Positions 44,273 to 54,981 of a stretch of 64,000 nucleotides of DNA are shown here, in pieces. The stretch is taken from positions 1,922,001 through 1,986,000 of the forward strand of contig JAEUWY010000006.1 in the NCBI GenBank assembly GCA_022059125.1. The letters are read 5' to 3'. The position numbers were made by a program, and so were the translations under genes. The first letter of the stretch is position 1; each line of letters opens with the position of its first letter. Origin of the DNA: Corynespora cassiicola (lineage: Eukaryota > Ascomycota > Dothideomycetes > Pleosporales > Corynesporascaceae). Below the pieces are notes generated by a model. It was not told the DNA's origin and made no database searches. It saw nothing but the letters and a program-made list of their open reading frames with translations.

Positions 44273-46650
44273 TCAGTATGTTTCTATTTCCAACTCGATG
44301 CTGGATACAATATCCCGACTACTCCTACCCAGCATTGCTGTGTATTTTCCTGCCTCGACCTTCCATTTTCGCATTTCACTATCCCAGAAGCTAAGGTCTC
44401 TCCGTTGAAGCACAAAGTCAACAGTCTTACTCTCTCCAGCCTCAAGATGAATTTTCTGGAAGCCACGAAGCTGTTTTAGGGGGCTCTTGGTACTCTCAGG
44501 TAAGCCGAGGTACAGCTGTGCTACCTCTGCACCGGCTACCGAGCCAGAATTGAGTATTTTCGCTTTCAAAATGGTCATATCATCGAACAAGTCCGATGGC
44601 CCTCCTTCTACAGTTGGACCAGTAGCATACGGCTCGACAGGACCAGGAGTTGATACTACCGTCAAATTACTGTATTCAAAGCTTGTGTATGCTAAACCAT
44701 AAAATTAGATTATTTCAATGCTTTCATTTGGATAAGGGAGACCTACACATTCCAAATCCGAATTCATAGCGTGGGTCTATCCCGGCCTGATCGAAGTGGC
44801 GATAGTCGATAAATAAGCCTTCAGTGTAATCGCATTCGCAACAGTCGCATATCTCTCCATTATAGTCGCTAGCATTCTTAGCAATTGTGTACGGGAGCTT
44901 GCCTGAAGGGTTGACATCTCCAAATAGGACATCAATGATTGAGTTTCCACTTTCTTGACCAAGCGCTCCAGCATTCAGGACTGCCTTTTCCATGCATTAG
45001 CAGGACTGTCCCGATCTTGTCGTGGGGTAAATTTTCGCTTACCGTTACATTGGGGTGATCGATCCAAGCATCAACTAGTCTGACTCCAGCATTGTTGATA
45101 ACGACAATCGTGCTATTGCAATAAGTGGCGACATCTTGTACCAACTTGTCACCAGTCGAATCAGCTATGGTTCTCCGGTCTGCCCCTTCTTTTGCGTACG
45201 CGTTGATGAATACGAGGCATTGTTCTGAATCCTCTGCGTAAGTCGAAACTGAAATTCCTCGTTGCGTAAAAAACCCTGATCCAGTCGTGTCTGGAGGCAG
45301 GACTGTATAGTTGTCTGACAGAATGTAGTTCAAGTCGAATCCTGTGCCCTCGCGTGCTCGTTCTGTGAGCGCATCGAGCGGAGACACAATATAGCCATTA
45401 GGAGATGTTCCTCCCCCTCCGCCAGATGCGAGATGGCTAGAGTAGGTGTCTCCCTGGAAGTCAAGAAAGTTGATTGGCTGACGTGGCCCAGTGGCAATAT
45501 TTGCAGCGTTTGTCCCAAAAACACCGATTGACGTAACATTCCGGAGAGGTAGAACGTTCCGCTCATTCTTCAATAAGACAATGGATTGCGCGGCTGCTTT
45601 CCGAATAAAGTCCTTGGATGATGGATCTCGCACGATGGTGTTTTCCACATCGGTAGTGAGTGGGTATTCGCCTTGCGGAAGATTGTAGTTGAACTGCGTA
45701 GCAACGATACGGACGGCATGATCACGTATGACATCTTCAGGAATCGTACCGTTTTCCAAGAGCGAAGACAGAGTCGAGATGTTGTAGCCAGAGTTCCAGT
45801 CGAGTCCGTTGATAAGGCCAGCGGTGGCATTAACAACAGCTGTAGCATCAGGCACAATCAAACCTTTGAAGTTGAGCTCGCCCTTGAGAAGGTTTTTCAA
45901 AAGGTATTCGTTTTCACAGCCTTGAATCTGGTTCACACGGTTCATGACACACATGACAGCCCCCATACCGTTAAGCACCCCATCCATCCAGGGCCAAAGA
46001 TATAACTCGTGCAAGGTTCGATCATCAATGTTGCTTGAAGACCGGCCTTCCGACCCGGTGGCACTACGGTTCGTCTCCTGTTCGTTGGCGAGGTAATGCT
46101 TTCCGCAGGCAGTGACATCTTGTTCTTGGATTGCCTTCACTCCGACCCCAAACATCTTTCCGTTCAAGTAAGGATCAGACCCAAACCCCTCGAACAGGCG
46201 ACCACCATAAACACATCTGCCTAATGGGCCTGTAGTAGGCCCCAAAAGCATTCTGTGGCCTTTCTTGCGGAATTCAACAGCCATTGCCGAGTACTGTTGC
46301 TCTATGAGCGAGGTGTCCCATGAGCTGGCAAGAGACTGGGGGGTGATCCATCCGGTAACGCCCTTTTCGCCAGCCAGGCCGATGGGGCCTATATATTGCG
46401 GTGTCAGTTTATGGAGCTGTAGGTTCGATGACTTTAAATAGGTTCAATTACCATCTACAACTGTAAAAGGTTGATATCCAGGGGCTGAACCACCTTGTAT
46501 AGTGATATTAGCCGCCTGCTGGATGGTCCACGTTGAGACTAAAGCTTCTGCAGCCTGGTAGGCCAGAGTCCAGTTCCGAAATGGCTGTTGGCCCAGTACT
46601 ACACACGAAAATTCGAGAGACAAAATAAAGAATAAAAGAGTCTTGACCAT
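44273..46650 (-). CDS. Secreted GH3 beta-glucosidase
   Basis: Four exons: 46650-46452, 46388-45043, 44984-44747 and 44691-44273; introns of 63, 58 and 55 nt, all in phase. The product is 733 residues. Signal peptide [20 protein letters not shown]; an in-frame ATG at 46686 is disfavoured because it would bury this signal. The GH3 N-terminal domain has KHYLANEQE (binding Lys-His 163-164) and the nucleophile strand [10 protein letters not shown] (D247). The C-terminal sandwich domain has [11 protein letters not shown] and a typical end ([27 protein letters not shown]), and a fibronectin-III-like domain closes the protein. The nucleophile motif is PDA rather than the usual SDW. Numerous NxT/S sites suit secretion. 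It is expected to release glucose from beta-glucosides. The promoter has three CreA-type repeats; an MFS sugar porter and GH78 lie upstream. Confidence 0.93.
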
Positions 46651-47829
46651 ATTGTCGAGATTAAAACAAACGTTTCGGAGCATCATAAGCTACCTTGAGG
46701 TATTTATGAGATTTTTCGAACCCATCCACACGTCTTTCGGACACAATGGGCCGAGGATTGGCAGAAAAAATGTTCACGGTGAAAGACTTGGAGTGTCATA
46801 TCCCGGATGAAAGTCCCGGATACAATTACTGGGTCAGAATTTGCGAGAGCCTTCCCCGCAATATTGATTTCTACAAGTCTCCCCGCAGTCTAGTCGATCC
46901 CCTCCAAATTTCCCCGCAATCTACAGTCCTCCCCTCACTCGGATGTCCAGCTTTTTTGTAACAGCCACTTGATGCTCTAGCAGCTCCATAATCAAATCTC
47001 CCGATCCCAAAAGCCCATGTTGTTCTAAACATCTGGATTGGAGATGGACACGCGCTGAGGCTAGAAAGTACTGGTGTCTTTGTCAACACAACTATACCTG
47101 TAATCTTGACGGTTCAAGGGTCTCGGGATGTGGGGTCATCCGCCGAGCTGACATACTATTAGGCCGAGTGAGATACGAACAAGGTTATTTATCCTGCATT
47201 TTCGTTCATAGACCAACTTTTGCTCCTTTAGACCAGAAACCATAACATTTCGCAAGATTTTCGAGAGTCAATTAATAGAACAAGCTAATTCCGATACATG
47301 ACTCAATCACTTTGGGGGGTGGATACATGTATCGCGCTGAATTGTCCCGGGCCCCTGAGCTTAAGGAGTAATCAACTCCATCGGTATGTGGACAAGCCTG
47401 TCAGCAATTCGGCCCAAGTTAGCACGAAGTGAGCTATCGAACGACAGGAAGAAAGCGTTTCAACTCTCATGTCGAGTCAGGCGGATTAGTGCCTTTTCAT
47501 CGGCAGTGAGCATCGGGTAGATCAATTTCCTGGAATAGCTAGTGTTCCATTAACTAGCTTGTTTTGTTTTAACGCAAACAAGTCTTGCATTCTAAGTAAC
47601 GTCCCGACGGAACGTTGGTCCCAATATTTACCTACAACAAACATCACAATCAAAATACCACACAGGATTTCTTTGTTCACAGGTAGCCTCCAATTTAATT
47701 ACAACTGATTAGGTCAAGTCAGAACTTAGTATTACCACCTTATACTAACTATTCTACCCGTTTCTCAATTAGAGGATATTGTATCTGGTAGCACCAAGTG
47801 GAAATAATGTTCCAGAAGTTCGGGATAAT
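46651..47829. promoter_or_regulatory. GH3 promoter and intergenic region to the sugar porter
   Basis: 1.2 kb without a gene. The left 300 nt hold three CreA-type direct repeats. The right part (47,160-47,760) is AT-rich without features. Confidence 0.5.
46854..46917 (-). promoter_or_regulatory. Three direct CreA-type sites in the GH3 promoter
   Basis: The plus strand reads CCCCGCA at 46854, 46881 and 46912, that is GCGGGG on the coding strand, matching the CreA consensus SYGGRG. Copies share T before and (A/G)T after and are 27 and 31 nt apart, 204-267 nt upstream of the start codon. CreA represses glycosidase genes when glucose is present. Binding is inferred from consensus only. Confidence 0.5.
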
Positions 47830-49344
47830 TTATACCGCTGTTTCAAGCTGCTCCACCAGCTTGTCGTCCTTTCGGAATGCCGCGTCAGCCCCTGCAAGGT
47901 CTTGCAGCGCGTGAGGAACAAGCTGATCTCCAAAGAGTTCGTCCATCTGCTCCAAAGTGCGACCTTTGGTTTCAGGGTAGAAAAACCAATAACAACAAAA
48001 TGCGATGATGTTGAAGACAAAAAAGACGTAAAAATAGGCAAATTGTATGCTGTCCAGGGCTCCCGGGGAGAATTGCGCAAAAATGAGGTTTACCGTCCAG
48101 TTTACGAAGGTGGTAATGGCGTTACCAAGTGCGCGAACTTCAACCGGGAATATCTCTGCAGGATACACCCAGCTTATTATACCTAACGGCGTGTAGAAAA
48201 GACTGAAAACAAAGTTCATGGCAACCATACTGCGGAGTTGGTTGATATTGGATTGATTGAAGTATTGGCCTTGAACTGCATTGACCAGCAGAGCTGATGC
48301 GAGACCTGCTGCCGAAACAAGGAGGGGCTTCACACGGCCGACACGGTCTAGAAGCCAGAGTCCAATTGTAGCGTAAACAATAGACAGTGCCCCACTTATC
48401 CCAACAATCAGGAGAGACTCGCGCGTTGATATGCCGAGGATTTCGTAAATTCTGGGGCCATAATAGTTGATTACGTTGATTCCAGAGAGTGGGCCAAATG
48501 CTTGGACACCACATCCAAGCAAAAGTCGCTTTCGCCAGGAAGGTTTGGTGATGATTGACATCCAGCTGACGTTACCCACGGCTCGGTCAGCGAGAATGAC
48601 ATCGCGAATCTCGCGGAACTCAAGTTCGATAAGCTCTTCATCTATGCCTCTGCGAAGTTTGCTCAATGAGGCCATTGCTTCCTCGTGTCTGTCTTTCTCC
48701 ATCAACCATCGGGGGGATTCTTGTAGGAAGAAGATGCCGACAAGCAATACGATACTGGGCACGTTTTGGAAGGCCAAGGGAAATCGCCCTGAAATCAAAT
48801 GTCAGCCATTACCCTCATCAAAAAATAGGGATTATGTGGCCTTACAGGAAAACTGAGTACTGTTGAATGAACAACCATACCCCAGCCATTGAGCAACAAG
48901 AAATCCCCAACTCAACATCCACTGAAGCAGCCCAGACAAGGCACCCCGATGCTTGGCTTCAGACAGCTCTGAAGCGTACATCGGGATAGTCGAAGTGAGT
49001 TGCCCAATTGCAACTCCACCAATGAAACGACCAATAATGAGCATCGCCATATTCACTGCAGCTGCCTGGAGAGTCGCGCCAATGACAGAGATGACCGCTC
49101 CAATGAAAATTGTCCAGCGTCGGCCAAGGGTATTCGCAAACAGCATGTTGAACACGGTACCTAGAATGGCACCTCCTTGAAAGGCAGAGACAATTCCACC
49201 GGTGACGGTACTGGAAGGCGTGGAAAAGTAGTCCTTGAAGGTATCAAGGGCAATAGTACTGGTGATGATACCAGAATCATATCCGAAGAGAAAACCTCCA
49301 GTTGACAGGAAGATGGCTGAAAAGACCGTGATTGCGAAACCCAT
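47830..49344 (-). CDS. MFS sugar porter (hexose/rhamnose-type transporter)
   Basis: Two exons, 49344-48846 and 48788-47830, with a 57-nt intron (GTAAGG donor, TTTCAG acceptor). The product is 485 residues with about 12 membrane segments. Sugar-porter signatures: GGFLFGYDSGIIT in helix 1, LGRRW in loop 2-3, the QESPRWL loop 6-7 motif, QAFGPLSGINVINYYGP in helix 7 and the C-terminal PETKGRTLEQMDELF. The start is the ATG at 49344; in-frame sequence upstream of it has no ATG. It imports a monosaccharide by proton symport at the plasma membrane; glucose, xylose, rhamnose or a glycoside are all possible. It is transcribed away from the GH78 gene across a 530-nt promoter and towards the GH3 gene. 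Confidence 0.92.
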
Positions 49345-49874
49345 CTTGGCGCTCACGATATAGAATCAATTAGTTCACAAAGATGTACCACCCAGAATTC
49401 ACTGGACAAGGCGTATATATACAAAGGTCGGCGTTCATCTGCTAAAACACTTGGCATCTCCAAATCACTAGCGCATCAACCCGAAGCCGTGTATTCGGTT
49501 CTCCAAATCGGCTGTCAACAGCAATTCAGGGTGCTGGACTGCTCTTGGTCGAGACACGGCAAAGTTGACCGTGAATCTGCTTGCCTGTAAATTATGCGGG
49601 AAGTGGGGCCCCACGTTTTCACCATCGTCAGCCGCGTCGCCACAAGCGGAGAATGTGGAGTAAACCTTCTTCCTCGGGTCAGAGTTATCCGAAAGGGCCA
49701 ATCATAACCTGGCCGAGGTTCTACCTAGAAACTAGCGGAGTAGAGCAACCCATCAACGTCCCTGCTGGTGTGCAGAGCCTGCAAGGTGAACCAGAAGGCT
49801 TCGCGACCGCTTAATTATCGCAAGATCTCTGACTATCATTCGTTTTGTAGAGCAATTACTTTATCTTGTTCACC
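49345..49874. promoter_or_regulatory. Shared divergent promoter of MFS porter and GH78
   Basis: 530 nt between start codons of two genes transcribed away from each other. A TATA element (TATATATA, 49414-49421) sits about 70 nt from the porter start. A 12-bp palindrome with two inverted CreA-type sites lies at 49603-49614. Confidence 0.65.
49603..49614. promoter_or_regulatory. Inverted pair of CreA-type sites (GTGGGGCCCCAC)
   Basis: A perfect 12-bp palindrome in which each half, GTGGGG, fits the CreA consensus SYGGRG. It sits near the middle of the divergent MFS/GH78 promoter, so it could repress both genes on glucose. The match is short, and function is inferred. Confidence 0.5.
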
Positions 49875-52723
49875 ATGGCACTAGAAATCACGAGATGCGG
49901 TATTCATCGCTTCCATGAGACCCTCGGAATCGATACCGACGAGATTCGCTTTTATTGGGTACTTCATTCCGAACATGACAATGCGTGTCAAACAGCCTAT
50001 CGGATCACGGTTGCCCTAGACAAAACCTCGCTTAGATCGGACGCCCCTACTCCAGGGTCCATACTCTGGGATTCTGGCAAAGTTGCATCCGATGCCCAAC
50101 GAAACATTCTGTGTCAGCCTCATGGAGGGTTCCATTCGGCCTCCTTCCACTATTGGAGCGTGACTGTATGGGATCAGAATGGAGCTTCCGTGACGGGACC
50201 TATCAACGAGTTCTTTACAGCTTATCCCCGGTCAAGCCAATTGCTCCCGCCGTATAGTATGAATCAGACATATGTACGTTGATGTCAAATTTTATGGGCA
50301 TAAAAAACCAGCGGCTAAATATGATTTCTCAGATGCCACATACCAGTCTCATCTTTCGGACTTGGTTTGAGGATGAGCCAAACCGCTGGAAAGGCGTTTG
50401 GATTGGTGATGGCGGAGATAAGCCCATTTACATCCGTAAAAGCCTCCATCTCAATCGTAAACCTTCCCGCGCCATTGTCTTTGCATCTGGACTCGGCCAC
50501 TTTAACTTTATCTGCAATGGAGATTCAAATGCTGCAAACGGCCATGTACTCGATCCCGGGTGGTCGAACTACCACCGCACAGTCCAATTCGTAGCCTATG
50601 ACGTTTCTGATTACCTAAGAGAAGGAGAGAATGTTTTAGGTGCACATGTCGGTAACGGATTTTACGCGGGAGACCAGGGTCCTGATCGGTTTTTCTGGCC
50701 CATGTATGAAGACAACACATATGTTCGTTACGGCAATGAATTGTGTTTCTTCGCAGAGATCCATTTGTTCTATCCCGATGGAGAAAGGGAGACCATCACT
50801 ACTGGACCAGACTGGAAGGTGAAGAAGAGTGCAACGAGCTTAGCCAACATTTACTCTTCCGAGACGAAAGACTTCCGAGATTACCCAGTGGGTTGGGATG
50901 CGATTGGTTTCCAAGACGATGCCGAAAAAGGGTGGCAACTTGCTCTTCCCGTTACCGGACCCAGGGGCAAGCTGAAGTATCAGAGCCAACCTCCTGTTGT
51001 CCTGCACGAGAACTTTGAACCAATATCCAAGAAGACACTGGAACCCGGCACCTTGGCCTTTGATCTTGGCCAAAATGCTTCAACTATGATCAAAATCGAA
51101 CTTAGCGGGCCTGCAGGAGCAGAGGTCACAATTCGCTTCTCTGAATCTGTTGATGAGCAAGGAAGGGTGCTCATGCCTGACCCACTGTTCAAACAGTTCG
51201 AGACTGGTGTTTTCTGCAAACTCATCCTGAACGGCAATGGTGTCGAAACATGGCAGCCTGACTTTTGCTTCACCAGCGCCCGTTACATCCAAGTGGAAGG
51301 TGCCTCACTTGAGCCCAACCAGGGACTGCCGGTCGTCCATTCGCTAGTAGGCCAGCACGTCTCATCGGCAGCACGGCGCCTAGGTTACGTAAAAACGGAT
51401 AAAGAGGATGTAAACTCTCTGATAAATGCCTGTTACTGGTCTTTTGTCAGCAATCTGTTCAGCTACCACACAGACTGCCCGCAGATCGAAAAGTTCGGGT
51501 GGCTGGAGGTGACCCATCTTCTTGCCCCTGCGACCCAGTATATCCGCGACATGGAATCGCTCTATTCCAAAGTTCTCGATGATATCTGCGATGCCCAGGA
51601 GCCGAACGGGCTTGTGCCGACGATGGCCCCCGAGATCCGCTACATGTGCGGACCCCTGCACGATACGATCACCTGGGGAGGAGCCGCCGTCTTATTGCCT
51701 CAGATCTTGCAGTTTTACTATGGGTCCACATCCGTCTTTGCCAAGATTTTTGCACCATGCGTCCGATATATGGAATACATGCGCACTAAAGAGCGCGATG
51801 GCGGCCTAATCGAGCATGGCCTCGGCGACTGGGGTCGCGACATCGCCTTCGGCAACAATCAGGCGAACATTGAGACAGCCGTTTATTACAAATGTCTCCG
51901 CAATATCGAGATGATGGCCCGGGATCTTGGTAAGGAGGATGCTGAGGCGCGATTCCGCGAGTGGGCCGATCGCATATACGCGACGTACAACAAGCACCTC
52001 CTCGTGACCGACAGGACGCTGCACCCATACGCCTTCTACACGTCCCGAGACAACCCCGGCTCGCGGGACCGCAACATGGTCGCGCAGGCATTCGCCCTGC
52101 AATTCGACATGGTGCCCGCCGAGTATGTCCCGGACGTGCAGCGCGCGTTCCTCGACTGCTGCGCCGATGCCAACAACCGCATCGAGGCCGGCGAGATCGG
52201 ACTCAAGTACGTGTGGAACACGCTTGCCGACGTGGACCGGCCGGACATTGTGCTCGAAATGGCGCGCCAGGAAGAGCATCCTTCGTACATGCGCTTCCTG
52301 CGCCGCGGCGAGACGACGCTGAACGAGTTTTGGCAGGATGCCTGCAGGAGCAAGTGCCATGACATGCTGGGCACCATCTACGAGTGGTTCTACGAGGCGG
52401 TCCTGGGCCTCAAGCCTGAGACTGAGGCCTATCGCACTTGGACTGTCAAGCCGCCGCTCAAGTCGGAGTTTGGGCATGTTGAAGGCAGTGTGGATTGCCC
52501 TTATGGCAAAATCGACATCACGTATGATCGTGGAAGCAATGGCAGTGTCAAGATGCAGGTTTCGGTCCCCACTAGCACGACGGGATTCTTGCTTTTGCCT
52601 GCTGAGTCGAGTTCGGTCGAAGTGAAGAGGCTCTCAAATACTCCATCGTCACAAGTCACCAGCAAGAAGGGTAAGAGAATAGCTTTGAAGCCAGGCCGGT
52701 ATGAATTAGAACTTCATCCTTAG
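49875..52723 (+). CDS. GH78 alpha-L-rhamnosidase without signal peptide
   Basis: Two exons, 49875-50273 and 50333-52723, with a 59-nt intron (GTACGT donor, GGCTAAAT branch, CTCAG acceptor), joining NQTY to MPHTSLIFRTWFE in phase. The product is 929 residues. An N-terminal beta domain (DTDEIRFYWVL, QTAYRI, LWDSGKV) is followed by rhamnosidase beta domains (YIRKSLHL, ASGLGHFNFICNG, YDVSDYLREGENVLG). The (alpha/alpha)6 catalytic barrel has TDCPQIEKFGW (about 513-523, catalytic acidic residues), GLVPTMAPE and GDWGRDIAFG. The C-terminal beta domain ends at 52723. It releases rhamnose from flavonoid glycosides and similar compounds. No signal peptide is seen at either possible start, so it is probably intracellular. 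It lies divergent to a sugar porter and near a GH3 beta-glucosidase. Confidence 0.94.
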
Positions 52724-52843
52724 ATAGAGGAAGTGAGGTAATAGCAGTTGATAACCAAGTACCTAAGATCGGATGACCCGCATCCAAATCCATCCAAGAA
52801 AAGAAAATTATAACTCAACACATCCCTGCCTCGGTCCAGTGCT

Positions 52844-53293
52844 CTAGGTGTCGTTCTTGCTGACCAAGATCGGCTCCCTCTCTAGCACGACCTGCACCTT
52901 GGCACTAATGCGCCCATCGACATCCCTCGTCATGTAGCCCTGAGGCTCGTCTATGAGGTCGTGATTGTTCCTAGCCCGGGGTCCCTCGCGGTCCCAGCGC
53001 CCCACAATGTACTCCTTCATGCCATTTCCCGGTCCGATGTCGCGCTGGTGGACCAAGAAGACGACCTCTCCGTCTGCCCGGCTGCATTTGGCGAGGTCTA
53101 AGGCAAGATTGTTAGCAAGATTGATGTCTTCGGTCATCATGGGGAGAATGGCGGTCTCGCATACGTTGGTCCGTGCCTTGTCAATGTAGAATAGGGTCAT
53201 CTTAATGCGGAATCTGGGAGTGGAGGTTGTTGGCGAAGACTGACAGGGCCCGCTGGACATGGACTCGTTGGTATCTTTTGGAGCAGGAGACAT
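52844..53293 (-). CDS. Hypothetical protein, 149 residues
   Basis: Intronless. The first 24 residues are Ser/Pro/Thr-rich, then PRFRIKMTLFYIDKA begins what looks like a compact alpha/beta domain with NNLALDLAKC, EVVFLVHQRDIGPG and IVGRWDREGPRARNNHD, ending in VQVVLEREPILVSKND. No signal peptide or membrane segment. I do not recognise the family. Supported by regular coding character, a clear ATG at 53293 and a stop in a 120-nt gap behind GH78, with which it converges. Its neighbour to the right is another small unknown on the same strand. Confidence 0.6.
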   Translation of the reverse strand: MSPAPKDTNESMSSGPCQSSPTTSTPRFRIKMTLFYIDKARTNVCETAILPMMTEDINLANNLALDLAKCSRADGEVVFLVHQRDIGPGNGMKEYIVGRWDREGPRARNNHDLIDEPQGYMTRDVDGRISAKVQVVLEREPILVSKNDT

Positions 53294-53768
53294 TATGATA
53301 ATAGAAATTTGGTAGATTTAGTAGATTTAGTAGATATGTTGTATTTTTTTATAGATATGTGTTAAAGAGTCTGTAAGGATTGAATTGTTGTGGAGGATTG
53401 ATCGTACGTCTCGCTGAAGGATCATTCATATTCTTTTCAGGGGAGACATAACCCTATTGTCAACTTTATCCTATTTTCTATCATCCTGTGATTGAATGCT
53501 TAGATCTCTGCCACTGAAGTCTTGAATAAGACAGCATCATTGCGGGTTGGCGATCTTGATGCGGCCAGGCTGCCATCACCGCTCGTTGTATGAAAACACA
53601 AATTCATGCTCAACAATAGCAGTACGTCTCAGGCAGCTATTAGGTGACTTGTTGATACAATGAGGAGATTCAATTTTATAGCAAATTCAACCAATACACG
53701 CGCTCTATCAAAAGGGTGGCCCAATGGCCAGCTCTAATCAAGACCTAACCCCTTGACTTGGCCACAGA
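53294..53768. other. Intergenic, AT-rich
   Basis: Promoter side of the 149-residue hypothetical gene, with TAGATTTAG-type repeats just upstream of its start (53,310-53,335). No coding sequence. Confidence 0.5.
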
Positions 53769-54472
53769 TCAAGTCTGAGGATCCCAAAAGCTAGCGTTCC
53801 CGAGAAACTCCGAAACAAGACCCCGTGACTTGATCACAAATGACTCTGTATCAATGAACTTTCTGTATTCCTCTGGGTCCTCGGCACTGACTGGCTCCTG
53901 GGGAGGATTCTTCTCAGTTTTATCGTCGATAGAGACAACTTCGACGCGGAGTACGAGTATATTGAATGACACACTTCGATGGCTGTCTCCGTTGTTCATC
54001 ACACCAACTCTCCTGTAGATGTTGTAGCGTGCCTTCTTGTTCCTGGGGTCGATGTCAGAAGTGATGTGTTCCCCTGCCTCGGGCTCGTAAATGTCATTCG
54101 CCTAAAACAATCAACCATGGAACTCCCATGCATCAACTGAGCACAGCAAATGAATTATCTACTTACATAGCTTTCCCCGAGTCTACACACAAATTCCTAT
54201 TCTGGGTCGGTGATCTGCAGATACTCTGGAATGAAAGGACGCTTCGTTCTCGGTTCTTTGTGAGTAAACTGAACAAGGTCCAATCCGTAAAGCTGCCGTT
54301 TTTTCGGGTGTTTTGGAGAGAGCTTTTGGAGGAGAGAGCCTATGGAAGTTGAACGTTTGCTTTTGGGTGGGCCTTCGGTGATCATCTGGACAATCCTTTC
54401 TCGGGTGGCTGTCTCTTGCATGTAAGCAGTTGACTGTGAGTCATCAGAGCCATGGCCCGATTGATTAGGCAT
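53769..54472 (-). pseudogene. Small unknown gene with an in-frame TAG
   Basis: Two exons, 54472-54167 and 54101-53769, around a 65-nt intron (GTAAGT donor, TTTTAG acceptor), in phase. Without the stop the product would be 212 residues: a charged N-terminal part (MPNQSGHGSDD, RERIVQMITEGPPKSKRS, KHPKKRQLYGLD) and an alpha/beta-like C-terminal part (KKARYNIYRRVGVMNNGD, SVSFNILVLRVEVVSIDD, ESFVIKSRG). Codon 92 (54199-54197) is TAG between GAA and GAA, where coding character continues on both sides; CAG is the likely ancestor, a CpA-to-TpA change. No donor/acceptor pair removes it cleanly. It may be a recent pseudogene, a sequence error or a shorter 91-residue protein. Confidence 0.6.
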
Positions 54473-54981
54473 CGTTAGAGCTGGGAGGCAATATGTTTTG
54501 GTTTTCGGATGGTAGCGATGGTGGGTAAAAAGTGGCTTGTCAGTGAACGAGAGCAGTTCGTCGTCGAAATATGATGAATGTAAAGCTTGTGATGGTGCTG
54601 GAACTCGAAAGTACTGAAAATGAGTGTCGTCATTATGTTTAAAAATGCCACGGTGGAAAGCGACACTGTCAGAGTTTAAAGTAAGCGGTATCGTGGTCGC
54701 TCTTACTATACGCGTGGTCAAGACTTCGTCATCACAGACGAAAATTGCTAGATCACATACGGACTAAGGAAGACAAGATTCTCAAGCAAATACACATGGG
54801 TGGGTTTCTAACAACATCGCTTGCTATTCGTTCAAAATAAAAACTAAATTCAAGAATGCACAGAGTAGATACCAAATGTACTTCTAGTAATACATGGATA
54901 ATATACATATACAAACTAATACTCTTACACCCCTATAAATCCCACTATAGAAGCCCCTCTATCCTCTCCCCAACTCCCCCT
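54473..54981. other. Intergenic, AT-rich
   Basis: Upstream frame of the previous gene stays open to about 54721 but lacks coding character. The rest is 3' flank of the BTB gene. Confidence 0.45.

Noticed and set aside
49345..49356. Earlier start for the MFS porter (MSAK...).
   Set aside because: The codon is GTG, not ATG; the ATG at 49344 gives a normal N-terminus.
51806..52477. 223-residue frame antisense to the GH78 gene.
   Set aside because: Shadow frame in a GC-rich part of a clear GH78 catalytic domain.
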